Assembly: GCA_934215545.1 (NCBI GenBank)
Contig: CAKQAD010000005.1
Location: 1 to 64,000, forward strand
Source: an uncultured Prevotella sp.
GTDB taxonomy: Bacteria > Bacteroidota > Bacteroidia > Bacteroidales > Bacteroidaceae
Length of the DNA stretch: 64,000 nucleotides
Direction: 5' to 3'
Shown: piece by piece, positions 34,898 through 44,413 of the stretch
Layout: each line of letters begins with the position of its first letter
Numbering within the stretch: position 1 is the first letter of the stretch
The notes under the pieces: generated by a model
What the model was told of the DNA's origin: nothing
Databases searched by the model: none
Seen by the model: the letters and a program-made list of their open reading frames with translations, nothing else
Program-made: the position numbers and the translations under genes

Positions 34898-35980
34898 TTA
34901 AATCCAGAATATATAAGCAATACTTATGATGCTAATGCTTATCCAAAGCATTACACCCTGTACAAGCGGTTTCAAACCTACATGGCGCAATGTATCGCGT
35001 GTGAGCGATGCTCCGATGAAGAATAGCGATAGTGTGATGAGATTTTTTGCAAGCTTGCCAACGGCACTGCTGAACTGTGTGCCTACGCTTGCTGCCGTGT
35101 TGCCGACGAGCGATTCATTGCCCAAAACGTAGGTGTTGAACAATATGGCTACTACAAACCAAATAATGAAGCGAGGTACGCAAGCATACCAAGGCTTTGT
35201 GCCCCCATCAGTAGTGGCAAGAGACTTGCGGAAGAATAGCGGCGTTGCAAGCGCAAGCACCACAATCCATAACGCACGCGTAAGCTTGATAGTAGTAGCC
35301 ACTTCAAGAGCGCTAACACCCTGAGATGCCACCATCTCTGGGTGCATCTGGTCGTAAGCCGCACCAGCACCGACCACCGACGAAGTGTCATGAATGGCTA
35401 TTGCTGCCCACATGCCAAACTGCTTCATTGTCATGCCCAAGGCATCGCCGATGATAGGGAAGAGGAACAGAGCAATGCCGTTGAGCACAAATACCACACC
35501 TAGTGCCACCGACATGCTTTCTGCCTTGGCACGAATAATGGGGCCTACAGCCGCTATTGCCGAACCACCACAGATGGCAGTGCCTGAAGAGATAAGATAG
35601 CTTGTATGGGTGTCAACACCAAGCAGTTTTCTGCCCAGCAACCATCCAAGAGCCAATGTGCCGAACACGCTGGCAATAGTGAACACCATGCCTTCGGCGC
35701 CCGATGCGAGTGCCTTGTCTACGTTCATACCAAACCCAAGTCCGATTACAGAGTATTGTAGTAGTTTCTTCGACATAGTCTTATTGAAGTTGGGAAACGC
35801 CTTGCCAAGCAGTAGCGCAAAGGCAAAACCAATGGCAAGGGCTATTGGCGACGACACCCAACCTGCCATCCAGTTAAAGCTGCCCAAACTGATGCTGAAC
35901 ACTTCTGTGGCGAAATCCAGCAGTAGAGAGATGCCAAGTACAGCAACTATAAGTAAATAGCATAATTCTTTCTTTTTCAT
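34898..35980 (-). CDS. YeiH/UPF0324 putative sulfate exporter family transporter
   Basis: The 360-residue protein has about ten hydrophobic helices and the conserved family segments SGTAICGGSAIAAVGPII (near 131-148) and MWAAIAIHDTSSVVGAGA (near 189-206). The family is annotated as putative sulfate or sulfonate exporters, but transport has rarely been measured. The gene lies between two terminators and seems to be transcribed alone. Confidence 0.85.
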   Translation of the reverse strand: MKKKELCYLLIVAVLGISLLLDFATEVFSISLGSFNWMAGWVSSPIALAIGFAFALLLGKAFPNFNKTMSKKLLQYSVIGLGFGMNVDKALASGAEGMVFTIASVFGTLALGWLLGRKLLGVDTHTSYLISSGTAICGGSAIAAVGPIIRAKAESMSVALGVVFVLNGIALFLFPIIGDALGMTMKQFGMWAAIAIHDTSSVVGAGAAYDQMHPEMVASQGVSALEVATTIKLTRALWIVVLALATPLFFRKSLATTDGGTKPWYACVPRFIIWFVVAILFNTYVLGNESLVGNTAASVGTQFSSAVGKLAKNLITLSLFFIGASLTRDTLRHVGLKPLVQGVMLWISISIISIAYIFWI

Positions 35981-36010
35981 TGTTTGTGATTGTTGATATC
36001 ATGAGCAAAA

Positions 36011-36050
36011 AAAAATCCGTATCGCTATGCTGTGGCGAAACGGATTTTTC
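36011..36050 (-). terminator. Terminator after the PurF-like gene
   Basis: AAAAATCCGT and ACGGATTTTT form a 10-bp stem with an inner TCGC/GCGA pair. On the minus strand it follows the PurF-like stop by about 30 bp. Confidence 0.8.
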
Positions 36051-36079
36051 TTTCGTGTTGTTATTGATTTTATGTAATC

Positions 36080-37516
36080 TTATTCGTCGGCCTGTTCTTC
36101 AAGAGTATATTGGCTTGAGCCGTCGAAACAGTGGGTGCATACTTGGCACTTAGGCAATCCGATGGCTTCGATGAGCTGCTCGATGGTGTTGAACTTCAGT
36201 GATGTAAGACCCAACTGGCTGCGTATTTCTTCCACCATGCGCTTGTATTGTGGCGAGTCGGTGGTGGCATATTTGTCGAGATCCTTATTGGCATCGCCCT
36301 CAAACTTCTCTATCACGCGGCGGGTGATAAGCTCCATGTCGCTCTTTGATGATGTGAAGCCGATGAACGGGCATCCATAAACCAATGGCGGGCAGGCTAT
36401 TCGCATGTGGCACTCCTTTAGACCAGCCTTCTCCGACAATACCTTTACATTGTCGCGCAGCTGTGTGCCACGCACTATAGAGTCGTCGCAGAAGAGTACA
36501 CGCTTGCCTTCGAGCATCGCCTTGTTGGGTATGAGCTTCATCTTTGCCACCAGCGAGCGCATTGTCTGGTTGGATGGAGTAAATGAGCGAGGCCATGTAG
36601 GAGTGTATTTGGCAATGCAACGCTGGTAGGGCACACCCTTTCCGGCTGCATATCCCATTGCCATGCCCGTGCCTGAATCGGGAATACCAGAGCAACAGTC
36701 TACCTCCACATCGTCGGTCTTAGCCATGTTGAAGCCATTGTCGAAACGCGCCTTTTCTACATTGCGACCCTCATACGATGAAGTTGGGAATCCATAGTAA
36801 ACCCAAAGGAAAGAGCATACCTGCATCTTCTTGCCAGCAGGACGTAGCTGAGTCATGCCATCGGCAGTGAGCTCCACAATCTCGCCAGGTCCAACGTTGT
36901 AGCATTCATCATAGTCGAGGTTGGGAAATGCCGATGACTCGCTTGAGGCTGCCATCGCACCCTCCTTCTTACCTATTATAATAGGTGTGCGCCCCCAAGC
37001 ATCGCGGGCACAAATCAGAGAGTGCTCAGTAAGAATAATCATTGTACACGAACCCTTCACATGACGATACACATTTTCTATGCCTTCGCGGAATGACTTG
37101 CCCTGAATGAGCAGCAGTGACACAAGCTCTGTCTGATTGGTGGCTCCCTGCGAGAGTTCGGCAAAGTGCATGTTCTTTTCGAGCAGTTGCTCTGTGAGTT
37201 CATTGATGTTTGCGATTTTCGCCACGGTGCAAATGGCAAACCGCCCTAAGTGCGAATTGATGACGATAGGCTGCGCATCGGTGTCGCTGATGACGCCTAT
37301 GCCTGCAGTGCAGTCTTCGAATTTGTTGAGCGTAGGCTCGAACTTGGTGCGGAAATAAGAACTCTCTAAGTTGTGGATGGAACGTACAAACCCCTTCTCT
37401 TTGCCGTACATCGCCATACCACCGCGACGCGTTCCGAGATGAGAATTGTAATCTGTGCCGTAGAAAACGTCTGCTACGCAGCTTTTCTTGGAAATGGTGC
37501 CGAAAATGCCTCCCAT
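36080..37516 (-). CDS. PurF-like amidophosphoribosyltransferase homologue without the Ntn cysteine
   Basis: The 478-residue protein has the two-domain layout of glutamine PRPP amidotransferase: an N-terminal glutaminase-like domain (to about 235) and a phosphoribosyltransferase domain with the PRPP loop VLFCDDSIVRGTQ (340-352). Canonical PurF begins MCGI, with Cys2 as glutaminase nucleophile after Met removal. This protein begins MGGIFGTIS, and other glutaminase marks are altered (GTRRGG, SHLGRFAICT). It should not release ammonia from glutamine in the usual way. It could use free ammonia, be regulatory, or act on another pathway. The C-terminus has a CQVCTHC cysteine cluster. TACCTTTG at 37558-37565 is a likely -7 element. 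Confidence 0.85.
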   Translation of the reverse strand: MGGIFGTISKKSCVADVFYGTDYNSHLGTRRGGMAMYGKEKGFVRSIHNLESSYFRTKFEPTLNKFEDCTAGIGVISDTDAQPIVINSHLGRFAICTVAKIANINELTEQLLEKNMHFAELSQGATNQTELVSLLLIQGKSFREGIENVYRHVKGSCTMIILTEHSLICARDAWGRTPIIIGKKEGAMAASSESSAFPNLDYDECYNVGPGEIVELTADGMTQLRPAGKKMQVCSFLWVYYGFPTSSYEGRNVEKARFDNGFNMAKTDDVEVDCCSGIPDSGTGMAMGYAAGKGVPYQRCIAKYTPTWPRSFTPSNQTMRSLVAKMKLIPNKAMLEGKRVLFCDDSIVRGTQLRDNVKVLSEKAGLKECHMRIACPPLVYGCPFIGFTSSKSDMELITRRVIEKFEGDANKDLDKYATTDSPQYKRMVEEIRSQLGLTSLKFNTIEQLIEAIGLPKCQVCTHCFDGSSQYTLEEQADE

Positions 37517-37783
37517 AAAAATAAGATGTTATGTTTTCTTCTTGAAAATTTGTGATGCAAAGGTACTGATAATAACTGAAAAACATTTCATTATGTGCAA
37601 AAAAATGTTTGCCCACACACAATTTGTTAGCATGGGTCAAGCGTGCCACATCTCAGTCCATTCGAGGGTGCAGGGCCATTCACAATGAAGCATTATTGGA
37701 TAGATTTTGTTGCACAAAACAATGAATTTGTGCAACAAACGTGCACAAATTGCCTCGTAATGTGCATTTTTGTAAATTTATAT

Positions 37784-37814
37784 TTGGCAACATAACATAA
37801 AGTTATTACTTTTG
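37784..37814 (+). promoter_or_regulatory. Promoter of the etfB-etfA-acyl-CoA dehydrogenase operon
   Basis: TTG (37784-37786) and TACTTTTG (37807-37814) are 20 bp apart. The etfB start codon lies 32 bp downstream. Confidence 0.6.
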
Positions 37815-37845
37815 CAAGTTGAAATTTCACAATAATTTATATTAT

Positions 37846-38715
37846 ATGAGTTTGAAAATTGTTGTACTTGCCAAGCAAGTACCCGACACACGAAACGTCG
37901 GTAAGGATGCGATGACCGCCGAAGGCACAGTCAATCGTGCTGCCCTGCCGGCCATCTTCAACCCCGAAGATTTGAACGCATTAGAGCAGGCTCTGCGTCT
38001 GAAGGAGCAGAACCCTGGTTCTACTGTAGGAATATTGACAATGGGTCCTCCACGTGCAGCTGAGGTGATACGCCAGGGCTTGTATCGCGGAGCCGACACT
38101 GGCTGGTTGCTCACCGACCGTCTGTTTGCTGGTGCCGATACCCTTGCCACTTCTTATGCTCTTGCCACAGCCATCCAGAAGATAGGAGATGTAGACGTTG
38201 TTATCGGCGGCCGACAGGCTATCGACGGCGACACAGCCCAGGTGGGTCCGCAGGTGGCACAGAAGCTTGGACTATCGCAGGTGACATACGCTGAGGAAAT
38301 AATCAACTGCCAAGAGGGCAAGCTCACCATCCGCCGACATATCGATGGCGGTGTGGAGACGGTAGAAGCACCAATGCCACTCGTAGTGACCGTTACCGGC
38401 AGCGCAGCACCATGCCGACCAGCTAATGCCAAGCTCGTGATGAAATACAAGCGTGCAACAGCACCTATGGAGCGCACCGCCGACGACAAATACAACTATC
38501 TCTACGAGGAGCGACCATATCTCACACTCAACCAGTGGACAGTGGCCGATGTCGATGGCGACCCACAGCAGTGTGGTCTTAGCGGCTCGCCTACAAAGGT
38601 GAAAGCCGTGAAGAACATCGTGTTCCAGGCAAAGGAAAGCAAGACCCTTAACGGTAGCGATGCCGATATCGAGGGATTGATAAAGGAATTGTTGGACGAA
38701 AAGATTATTGGATAA
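37846..38715 (+). CDS. etfB: Electron transfer flavoprotein beta subunit
   Basis: The start at 37846 (MSLKIVVLAKQVPDTRNVG) matches family N-termini; an in-frame ATG at 37819 would start too close to the promoter. The 289-residue protein has the EtfB marks LNALEQALRLKEQ, AEVIRQGLYRGADTGWLL and VVIGGRQAIDGDTAQVGP (AMP/FAD-binding). With EtfA it carries electrons between an acyl-CoA dehydrogenase and a membrane or soluble acceptor. All three genes lie in order here. Whether the pair bifurcates electrons cannot be read directly. Confidence 0.93.
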   Translation: MSLKIVVLAKQVPDTRNVGKDAMTAEGTVNRAALPAIFNPEDLNALEQALRLKEQNPGSTVGILTMGPPRAAEVIRQGLYRGADTGWLLTDRLFAGADTLATSYALATAIQKIGDVDVVIGGRQAIDGDTAQVGPQVAQKLGLSQVTYAEEIINCQEGKLTIRRHIDGGVETVEAPMPLVVTVTGSAAPCRPANAKLVMKYKRATAPMERTADDKYNYLYEERPYLTLNQWTVADVDGDPQQCGLSGSPTKVKAVKNIVFQAKESKTLNGSDADIEGLIKELLDEKIIG

Positions 38716-38964
38716 AATGAGTTTTGAGTTTTGATTTTTGAATTATTCTTGGCTTCGCCTGCGATTGTGAATTATTCAGTTTCGAATTATCGCTGTTGGC
38801 GTTTCTGAGCTGCGAATTCAAAATCAAAATTGAATAACTCAAAATTGCCGAAGGCAACAACTCAAAATTCAAAATTCAAAGATAGTGCAAGCCGAAGGCA
38901 ATAAAGCTTGCTTTAATTGCTGAGGCGCAGCCTATCTTATCTAAAAATCAAAAATCATAAAATA
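38716..38964. repeat. Dispersed AT-rich repeat element, copy 3 (etfB-etfA gap)
   Basis: Structure as in the sppA-lpxK gap: TTTTGAGTT words left, AACTCAAAA words right, and GC-rich mini-palindromes GGCTTCGCC and TTGCCGAAGGCAA between them. Positions 38742-38823 match 22774-22857 with about nine differences in 84. A further outer pair AAGATAG (about 38878) and CTATCTT (about 38932) encloses a GCCGAAGGC hairpin and an AAGCTTGCTT stretch. The element separates two subunits of one enzyme without a promoter or terminator match. Confidence 0.8.
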
Positions 38965-39987
38965 ATGAACAACGTATTTGTATATTGCGAGATAGAAGGC
39001 ACTCAGGTTCAGGAAGTGTCGCAAGAACTTCTCACCAAGGGTCGCAAACTCGCCAACCAATTGGGTGTCGACCTCAACGCCATCGTGGCAGGTACAGGCA
39101 TCAAAGGCAAGGTAGAAGAGCAGATACTGCCTTATGGCGTCGACAAGCTATTCGTGTTCGATGCCGAAGGACTGTTCCCATACACTTCTGCACCACACAC
39201 CGACATACTCGTAAATCTGTTTAAGGAAGAAAAACCACAGATAGCACTCATGGGTGCAACTGTAATTGGCCGCGACCTCGGACCACGAGTGTCGTCGTCG
39301 CTCACAAGCGGACTCACCGCCGACTGCACAGAACTCGAAATCGGCGACTACGACGACAAGAAGACAGGAACTCACTACGACAACCTGCTCTATCAGATAC
39401 GCCCAGCTTTTGGTGGCAATATCGTGGCAACAATCGTCAATCCCGACCATCGCCCACAGATGGCTACAGTGCGTAGCGGCGTAATGCAAAAGGCTATCTA
39501 CGACGGACAGGCAAAGGGCGAAGTGGAGTATAAAGACGTGGCAAAATATGTGCCTACCGCCGACTTCGTAGTGAAGGTGCTCGACCGACATGTAGAGGCT
39601 GCAAAGCACAACCTTAAAGGTGCACCAATAGTAGTGGCAGGCGGATATGGCGTGGGAAGCAAGGAAAACTTCGACATGCTATTCCAACTTGCTAAAGAAC
39701 TACATGGCGAGGTGGGAGCAAGCCGTGCAGCCGTAGATGCCGGATGGTGCGACCACGACCGACAGATCGGTCAGACAGGCGTAACAGTGCACCCTAAGGT
39801 ATATATCGCATGCGGCATCTCCGGACAGATACAGCACATCGCAGGAATGCAAGACTCAGGCATCATCATATCTGTAAACAGCGACCCAGAAGCTCCAATC
39901 AACAAGATTGCCGACTACATCATCAACGGCACTGTGGAAGAAGTGTTGCCAAAACTCATCAAGTATTACAAGCAGAACAATAAATAA
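38965..39987 (+). CDS. etfA: Electron transfer flavoprotein alpha subunit
   Basis: The start at 38965 (MNNVFVYCEIEG) fits the family; the longer open frame reads into the repeat element. The 340-residue protein has an N-terminal nucleotide-binding half and the EtfA FAD signature in the C-terminal half: VVAGGYGVGSKENFD, SRAAVDAGWCDHDRQIGQTG and YIACGISGQIQHIAGMQDS with NSDPEAPIN. It partners with EtfB. The downstream acyl-CoA dehydrogenase gene begins 2 bp after its stop codon. Confidence 0.95.
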   Translation: MNNVFVYCEIEGTQVQEVSQELLTKGRKLANQLGVDLNAIVAGTGIKGKVEEQILPYGVDKLFVFDAEGLFPYTSAPHTDILVNLFKEEKPQIALMGATVIGRDLGPRVSSSLTSGLTADCTELEIGDYDDKKTGTHYDNLLYQIRPAFGGNIVATIVNPDHRPQMATVRSGVMQKAIYDGQAKGEVEYKDVAKYVPTADFVVKVLDRHVEAAKHNLKGAPIVVAGGYGVGSKENFDMLFQLAKELHGEVGASRAAVDAGWCDHDRQIGQTGVTVHPKVYIACGISGQIQHIAGMQDSGIIISVNSDPEAPINKIADYIINGTVEEVLPKLIKYYKQNNK

Positions 39988-39988
39988 A

Positions 39989-41695
39989 ATGGCCAATTAC
40001 TATACAGACCACCCGGAGTACGATTTCTATTTGAATCACCCGGAAATGAAGCGCGTCGTTGAACTCAAAGAGCGCAACTTCGCCGACAAAGACAAGTTTG
40101 AGGATGCACCAGTAGACTTTGAGGATGCCATCGAAAACTACAAGCGCGTGCTTGAAATCACAGGCGACATATCAGCAAACATCATTGAGCCAAACTCAGA
40201 GGAGGTAGACCTCGAAGGACCACACCTCGTAGACGGACGCATGCACTATGCATCGAAGACATACGAAAACCTCGACGCTACACGCAAGGCAGGACTCTGG
40301 GGCATCTCAATGCCACGACGCTACAACGGACTCAACATGCCTATCACACCATATTCAATGGCTTCAGAGATAGTATCATGTGCCGATGCCGGATTTCAGA
40401 ATATCTGGTCGCTACAAGACTGCATCGAAACTCTATATGAGTTCGGTTCGGAAGAACAACGACAGAAATATATTCCACGAGTATGCGCCGGAGAAACAAT
40501 GTCGATGGACCTTACAGAGCCCGATGCCGGATCCGACCTGCAGCGCGTAATGCTCAAGGCTACACAGGATGCCGACGGCACATGGCGACTCAACGGCGTG
40601 AAGCGATTCATCACCAACGGCGACTCCGACATACACCTTGTGCTTGCACGCTCTGAAGAAGGAACACGCGACGGACGCGGACTCTCAATGTTCATCTACG
40701 ACAAGCGTGAGGGCGGAGTGACAGTGCGACACATCGAGAACAAGCTCGGAATACACGGATCGCCAACATGCGAGCTCGTCTATAAAAACGCAAAAGCAGA
40801 GCTGTGCGGAAGCACACGCATGGGACTCATCAAGTATGTCATGGCACTCATGAATGGCGCACGTTTGGGCATCGCAGCACAATCGGTGGGCGTTAGCCAG
40901 GCAGCCTACAACGAAGCACTTGCATATGCCAAGGAACGCAAGCAGTTCGACACAGAAATCATTAAGTTCCCCGCTGTATACGACATGGTGGCACGCATCA
41001 AGGCAAAGCTCGATGCAGGACGCTCCATACTCTATCAGACAGCACGCTATGTCGACATCTACAAAGCACTAGAAGACATACAGCGTGAGCGTAAGCTCAC
41101 AGCAGAAGAGCGACAGGAACTCAAAAAATACTCACGACTGGCAGATGCATTCACTCCATTGGCAAAAGGCATCAACTCCGAATATGCCAACCAAAACACC
41201 TACGACGCCATACAGGTGCATGGCGGATCAGGATTTATCATGGAGTATAAGTGTCAGCGACTCTATCGCGATGCACGCATCTTCTCTATCTACGAAGGAA
41301 CCACACAGCTACAGGTGGTGGCAGCAATACGCTACATTACCAACGGCACATACCTCGGCATCATCAACGAAATGCTCGAGAAGGAAGTGGCCGACGAGCT
41401 GAAGCCACTGAAGGCTCGCGTTGTGGAAATGGTGAAACTCTACGAGCAGGCACTCAACTATGTGAAGGAAGCACAAGACCAGGAAATGCACGACTTCCTC
41501 GCACGTCGACTCTACAACATGACAGCAGAAATCGTTATGTCGCTACTCATTCTCGAAGATGCCACACGATCAGCTGAACTCTTCGCCAAGAGCGCCCACG
41601 TATTTGTGAACATGGCGCAGAGCAACGTCATTGGAGAGCATGCATACATAATGAACTTCATCAAGGAAGACCTGCCTCACTTCCGCGCTGAATAA
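39989..41695 (+). CDS. Acyl-CoA dehydrogenase, long form
   Basis: From MANYYTDHPEYDFYL the protein has 568 residues, about 190 more than a classical acyl-CoA dehydrogenase. It has the FAD/substrate segments AGETMSMDLTEPDAGSDLQ, LNGVKRFITNGDSD, GSPTCELVYKNA and the IQVHGGSGFIMEYKCQRLYRD region with IYEGTTQLQV. The extra length is an N-terminal lead and a helical C-terminal domain (from about 440), as in larger ACADs. It probably passes electrons to EtfAB encoded just upstream. No other beta-oxidation or butyrate genes are adjacent, so the acyl chain is unknown. Confidence 0.92.
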   Translation: MANYYTDHPEYDFYLNHPEMKRVVELKERNFADKDKFEDAPVDFEDAIENYKRVLEITGDISANIIEPNSEEVDLEGPHLVDGRMHYASKTYENLDATRKAGLWGISMPRRYNGLNMPITPYSMASEIVSCADAGFQNIWSLQDCIETLYEFGSEEQRQKYIPRVCAGETMSMDLTEPDAGSDLQRVMLKATQDADGTWRLNGVKRFITNGDSDIHLVLARSEEGTRDGRGLSMFIYDKREGGVTVRHIENKLGIHGSPTCELVYKNAKAELCGSTRMGLIKYVMALMNGARLGIAAQSVGVSQAAYNEALAYAKERKQFDTEIIKFPAVYDMVARIKAKLDAGRSILYQTARYVDIYKALEDIQRERKLTAEERQELKKYSRLADAFTPLAKGINSEYANQNTYDAIQVHGGSGFIMEYKCQRLYRDARIFSIYEGTTQLQVVAAIRYITNGTYLGIINEMLEKEVADELKPLKARVVEMVKLYEQALNYVKEAQDQEMHDFLARRLYNMTAEIVMSLLILEDATRSAELFAKSAHVFVNMAQSNVIGEHAYIMNFIKEDLPHFRAE

Positions 41696-41724
41696 GCAAC
41701 ACGCATAAAGCACACATTATAGCA

Positions 41725-41760
41725 AGAGACTATGGCATAAAAACCATAGTCTCTTTTTTT
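41725..41760 (+). terminator. Terminator after the acyl-CoA dehydrogenase
   Basis: AGAGACTATGG and CCATAGTCTCT form an 11-bp stem with a short loop, followed by seven T. Confidence 0.9.
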
Positions 41761-41823
41761 ATACCTTATATGTCAGTTTTTCAGATTTTTGCATTACCTT
41801 TGCATATAAAATGATATATATCA

Positions 41824-43605
41824 ATGGATAATATAAGGAATTTCTGTATTATTGCCCACATCGACCATGGTAAGTCGACTCTTGCCGACCGACTGTTGGA
41901 GCGTACGCAAACAATCAAGATAACTGAAGGCCAGATGCTCGACAATATGGATCTGGAACGTGAACGTGGAATAACAATAAAAAGCCACGCCATTCAGATG
42001 GAATACCAGTATGAAGGCCAAAACTATATTCTCAACCTTATTGACACACCAGGACACGTCGACTTCTCATACGAGGTGTCAAGAAGCATAGCTGCATGCG
42101 AAGGAGCATTGCTCATAGTAGATGCTACACAGGGAGTGCAGGCACAAACTATATCAAATCTGTATATGGCCATAGAACACGACCTTGAGATTATACCAGT
42201 AATCAACAAGATCGATATGCCAAGCGCAATGCCAGAAGAGGTAGAAGACGAAATCGTCGAACTCATAGGATGCAAGCACGAAGACATACTAAGAGCATCA
42301 GGAAAAACAGGAGAAGGCATCGACCAAGTGCTACAAGCAATCGTCGAGAGGGTGCCACACCCAGTGGGCAATCCCAAAGCACCACTGCAAGCACTTATCT
42401 TCGACTCGGTGTTCAACTCGTTCAGAGGCATCATAGCATATTTCAAAATTGAAAACGGACAAATACGCAAAGGCGATAAAGTGAAATTCTTCAACACCGG
42501 CATGGAATATGTAGCCGACGAGGTGGGAGTGCTGAAGATGGACATGGTGCCAAGAGATATGCTCGGAACAGGCGAAGTGGGATATATCATATCCGGAATA
42601 AAAGACGCTACCGAAGTAAAGGTGGGCGACACCATAACACACATCAGCCAACCATGCGAAAAAGCTATTGCAGGATTTCAAGAAGTGAAGCCAATGGTGT
42701 TTGCCGGAGTGTACCCAATAGACCCAAGCGAATATGAAAACCTGAGAGCATCGCTCGAAAAACTACAGCTCAACGATGCATCGCTAACATTCTCGCCAGA
42801 GTCGTCCGTAGCATTGGGATTCGGATTCCGGTGCGGATTTCTCGGACTACTACACATGGAGATAGTGCAGGAACGACTCGACCGAGAATTCAATATGGAC
42901 GTAATCACAACCGTGCCAAACGTATCATATATGGTCTACGACAAGCACGGAGGAGTGAAGGAAGTGCACAACCCATCAGGACTCCCCGAGCAGACACTCA
43001 TCGACCATATTGAAGAGCCATACATACGCTCCACCATCATCACAACCACCAACTTCATCGGACCAATAATGACACTGTGTCTTGATAAGCGTGGAGAACT
43101 CATAAACCAGGAATATGTCAGTGGCAACCGTGTAGAGCTGCATTTTATGCTGCCATTGGGAGAGATAGTTATCGACTTCTACGACAAACTAAAGTCGATA
43201 AGCAAAGGCTACGCATCATTCGACTATCATCTCGATGGATTCCGACCATCACGATTGGCAAAACTTGACATACTGCTCAACGGAGAGCCAGTGGACGCAC
43301 TCTCCGCACTCACTCATCAAGACAATGCAGTGACCATGGGCAGAAAAATGTGCGAAAAACTCAAAGACCTTATCCCACGACAACAGTTCGACATAGCCAT
43401 ACAGGCAGCAATCGGAGCAAAAATCGTGGCACGCGAAACAATAAAGTGTGTCCGAAAAGATGTAACAGCAAAGTGCTATGGTGGCGATGTGAGCCGTAAG
43501 CGAAAACTACTCGAAAAGCAGAAGAAGGGTAAGAAACGTATGAAGCAGATTGGCAATGTAGAGGTGCCACAAAAGGCGTTCCTCGCAGTGCTTAAACTCG
43601 ACTAA
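41824..43605 (+). CDS. lepA: Elongation factor 4 (LepA)
   Basis: LepA is a ribosome-dependent GTPase that influences initiation and translocation under stress. The 593-residue protein has the G1 loop AHIDHGKST (11-19), the DTPGHVDF G3 motif, NKIDMPSA G4, EF-G-like domains III and V, and the LepA-specific C-terminal domain ([25 protein letters not shown]) with a basic end ([19 protein letters not shown]). TACCTTTG at 41795-41802 is a good -7 element with no clear TTG. Confidence 0.98.
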   Translation: MDNIRNFCIIAHIDHGKSTLADRLLERTQTIKITEGQMLDNMDLERERGITIKSHAIQMEYQYEGQNYILNLIDTPGHVDFSYEVSRSIAACEGALLIVDATQGVQAQTISNLYMAIEHDLEIIPVINKIDMPSAMPEEVEDEIVELIGCKHEDILRASGKTGEGIDQVLQAIVERVPHPVGNPKAPLQALIFDSVFNSFRGIIAYFKIENGQIRKGDKVKFFNTGMEYVADEVGVLKMDMVPRDMLGTGEVGYIISGIKDATEVKVGDTITHISQPCEKAIAGFQEVKPMVFAGVYPIDPSEYENLRASLEKLQLNDASLTFSPESSVALGFGFRCGFLGLLHMEIVQERLDREFNMDVITTVPNVSYMVYDKHGGVKEVHNPSGLPEQTLIDHIEEPYIRSTIITTTNFIGPIMTLCLDKRGELINQEYVSGNRVELHFMLPLGEIVIDFYDKLKSISKGYASFDYHLDGFRPSRLAKLDILLNGEPVDALSALTHQDNAVTMGRKMCEKLKDLIPRQQFDIAIQAAIGAKIVARETIKCVRKDVTAKCYGGDVSRKRKLLEKQKKGKKRMKQIGNVEVPQKAFLAVLKLD

Positions 43606-43645
43606 TAAAATAAAGAGAAAGCGTAAAAAGAAAGGAAGGTATATT

Positions 43646-44245
43646 ATGAAAGCTATTGTCAGTAGCAACAGACGCGATATTGCTCGCGAACTGGCAAGAA
43701 AGTATAGTACAATGACGCATGAAGAACTTGATGTGTTAGAAAGTATACTCGTGCCAATAAAATACGCCAAGGGAGAACTCGTATTGAAGGAAGGCGAAGT
43801 GTGCCGACAATTCCTGTATATCGAAAAGGGACTTCTGCGCCAGTTTTACTATAAGCATGGAAAGGAGGTAACCGAGCATATCGGTGCCGACCACACCATT
43901 GTGATGTGCATAGAGAGTCTCTTTAAAGAAGAGCCAACAAGTCTGCAAGTAGAAGCACTCGAACAAACAGTGGTGTATGCACTACCTAAAGCAGAACTCG
44001 AGAGAGTGGCAATGCATAATGTAAACATACAGATTCTTTATCGCAAAATATTAGAGGAAAGCCTCATACAATCGCAAGTGCATGCCGACCTTGTGCGATT
44101 TGAAACAGCACAAGACCGCTATAAGAAAATATGCAAGCTAATGCCACAGGTGGTGCTGAGAGCACAATTGTCGCATATTGCAAGCTATTTGCAGATGACT
44201 CCCGAAACACTATCAAGAGTGAGAGCCACTACTATACTCGATTAA
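43646..44245 (+). CDS. Crp/Fnr-family transcriptional regulator
   Basis: The 199-residue protein has a cyclic-nucleotide-binding-like beta-roll (about 35-120: AKGELVLKEGEVCRQFLYIEKGLLRQFY), a linker helix and a short C-terminal helix-turn-helix (LSHIASYLQMTPETLSRVRA). It lacks the FNR cysteine cluster, and the strict cAMP-binding arginine motif is not obvious. Targets are unknown. It follows lepA by 40 bp on the same strand and may be co-transcribed. Confidence 0.85.
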   Translation: MKAIVSSNRRDIARELARKYSTMTHEELDVLESILVPIKYAKGELVLKEGEVCRQFLYIEKGLLRQFYYKHGKEVTEHIGADHTIVMCIESLFKEEPTSLQVEALEQTVVYALPKAELERVAMHNVNIQILYRKILEESLIQSQVHADLVRFETAQDRYKKICKLMPQVVLRAQLSHIASYLQMTPETLSRVRATTILD

Positions 44246-44339
44246 AACACAATAATGTATAATGACCGATTTGGGTAAAAACTATGAGCAAATAGGTAAG
44301 ATCAATACCAAATAGGTAAGATAAAAAACAAATAGACAT

Positions 44340-44388
44340 AAACACAAAAAAGGCAAACAGCATATCACTGTTTGCCTTTTTTGTGTTT
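44340..44388. terminator. Bidirectional terminator between convergent genes
   Basis: AACACAAAAAAGGCAAACAG and CTGTTTGCCTTTTTTGTGTT form a 20-bp perfect stem with a 7-nt loop. It lies between the Crp-type gene and the first acyl-CoA synthetase gene. Just upstream, AAATAGGTAAGAT occurs twice. Confidence 0.9.
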
Positions 44389-44413
44389 ATACGTTGTCTA
44401 ATGCAATCCCCTG

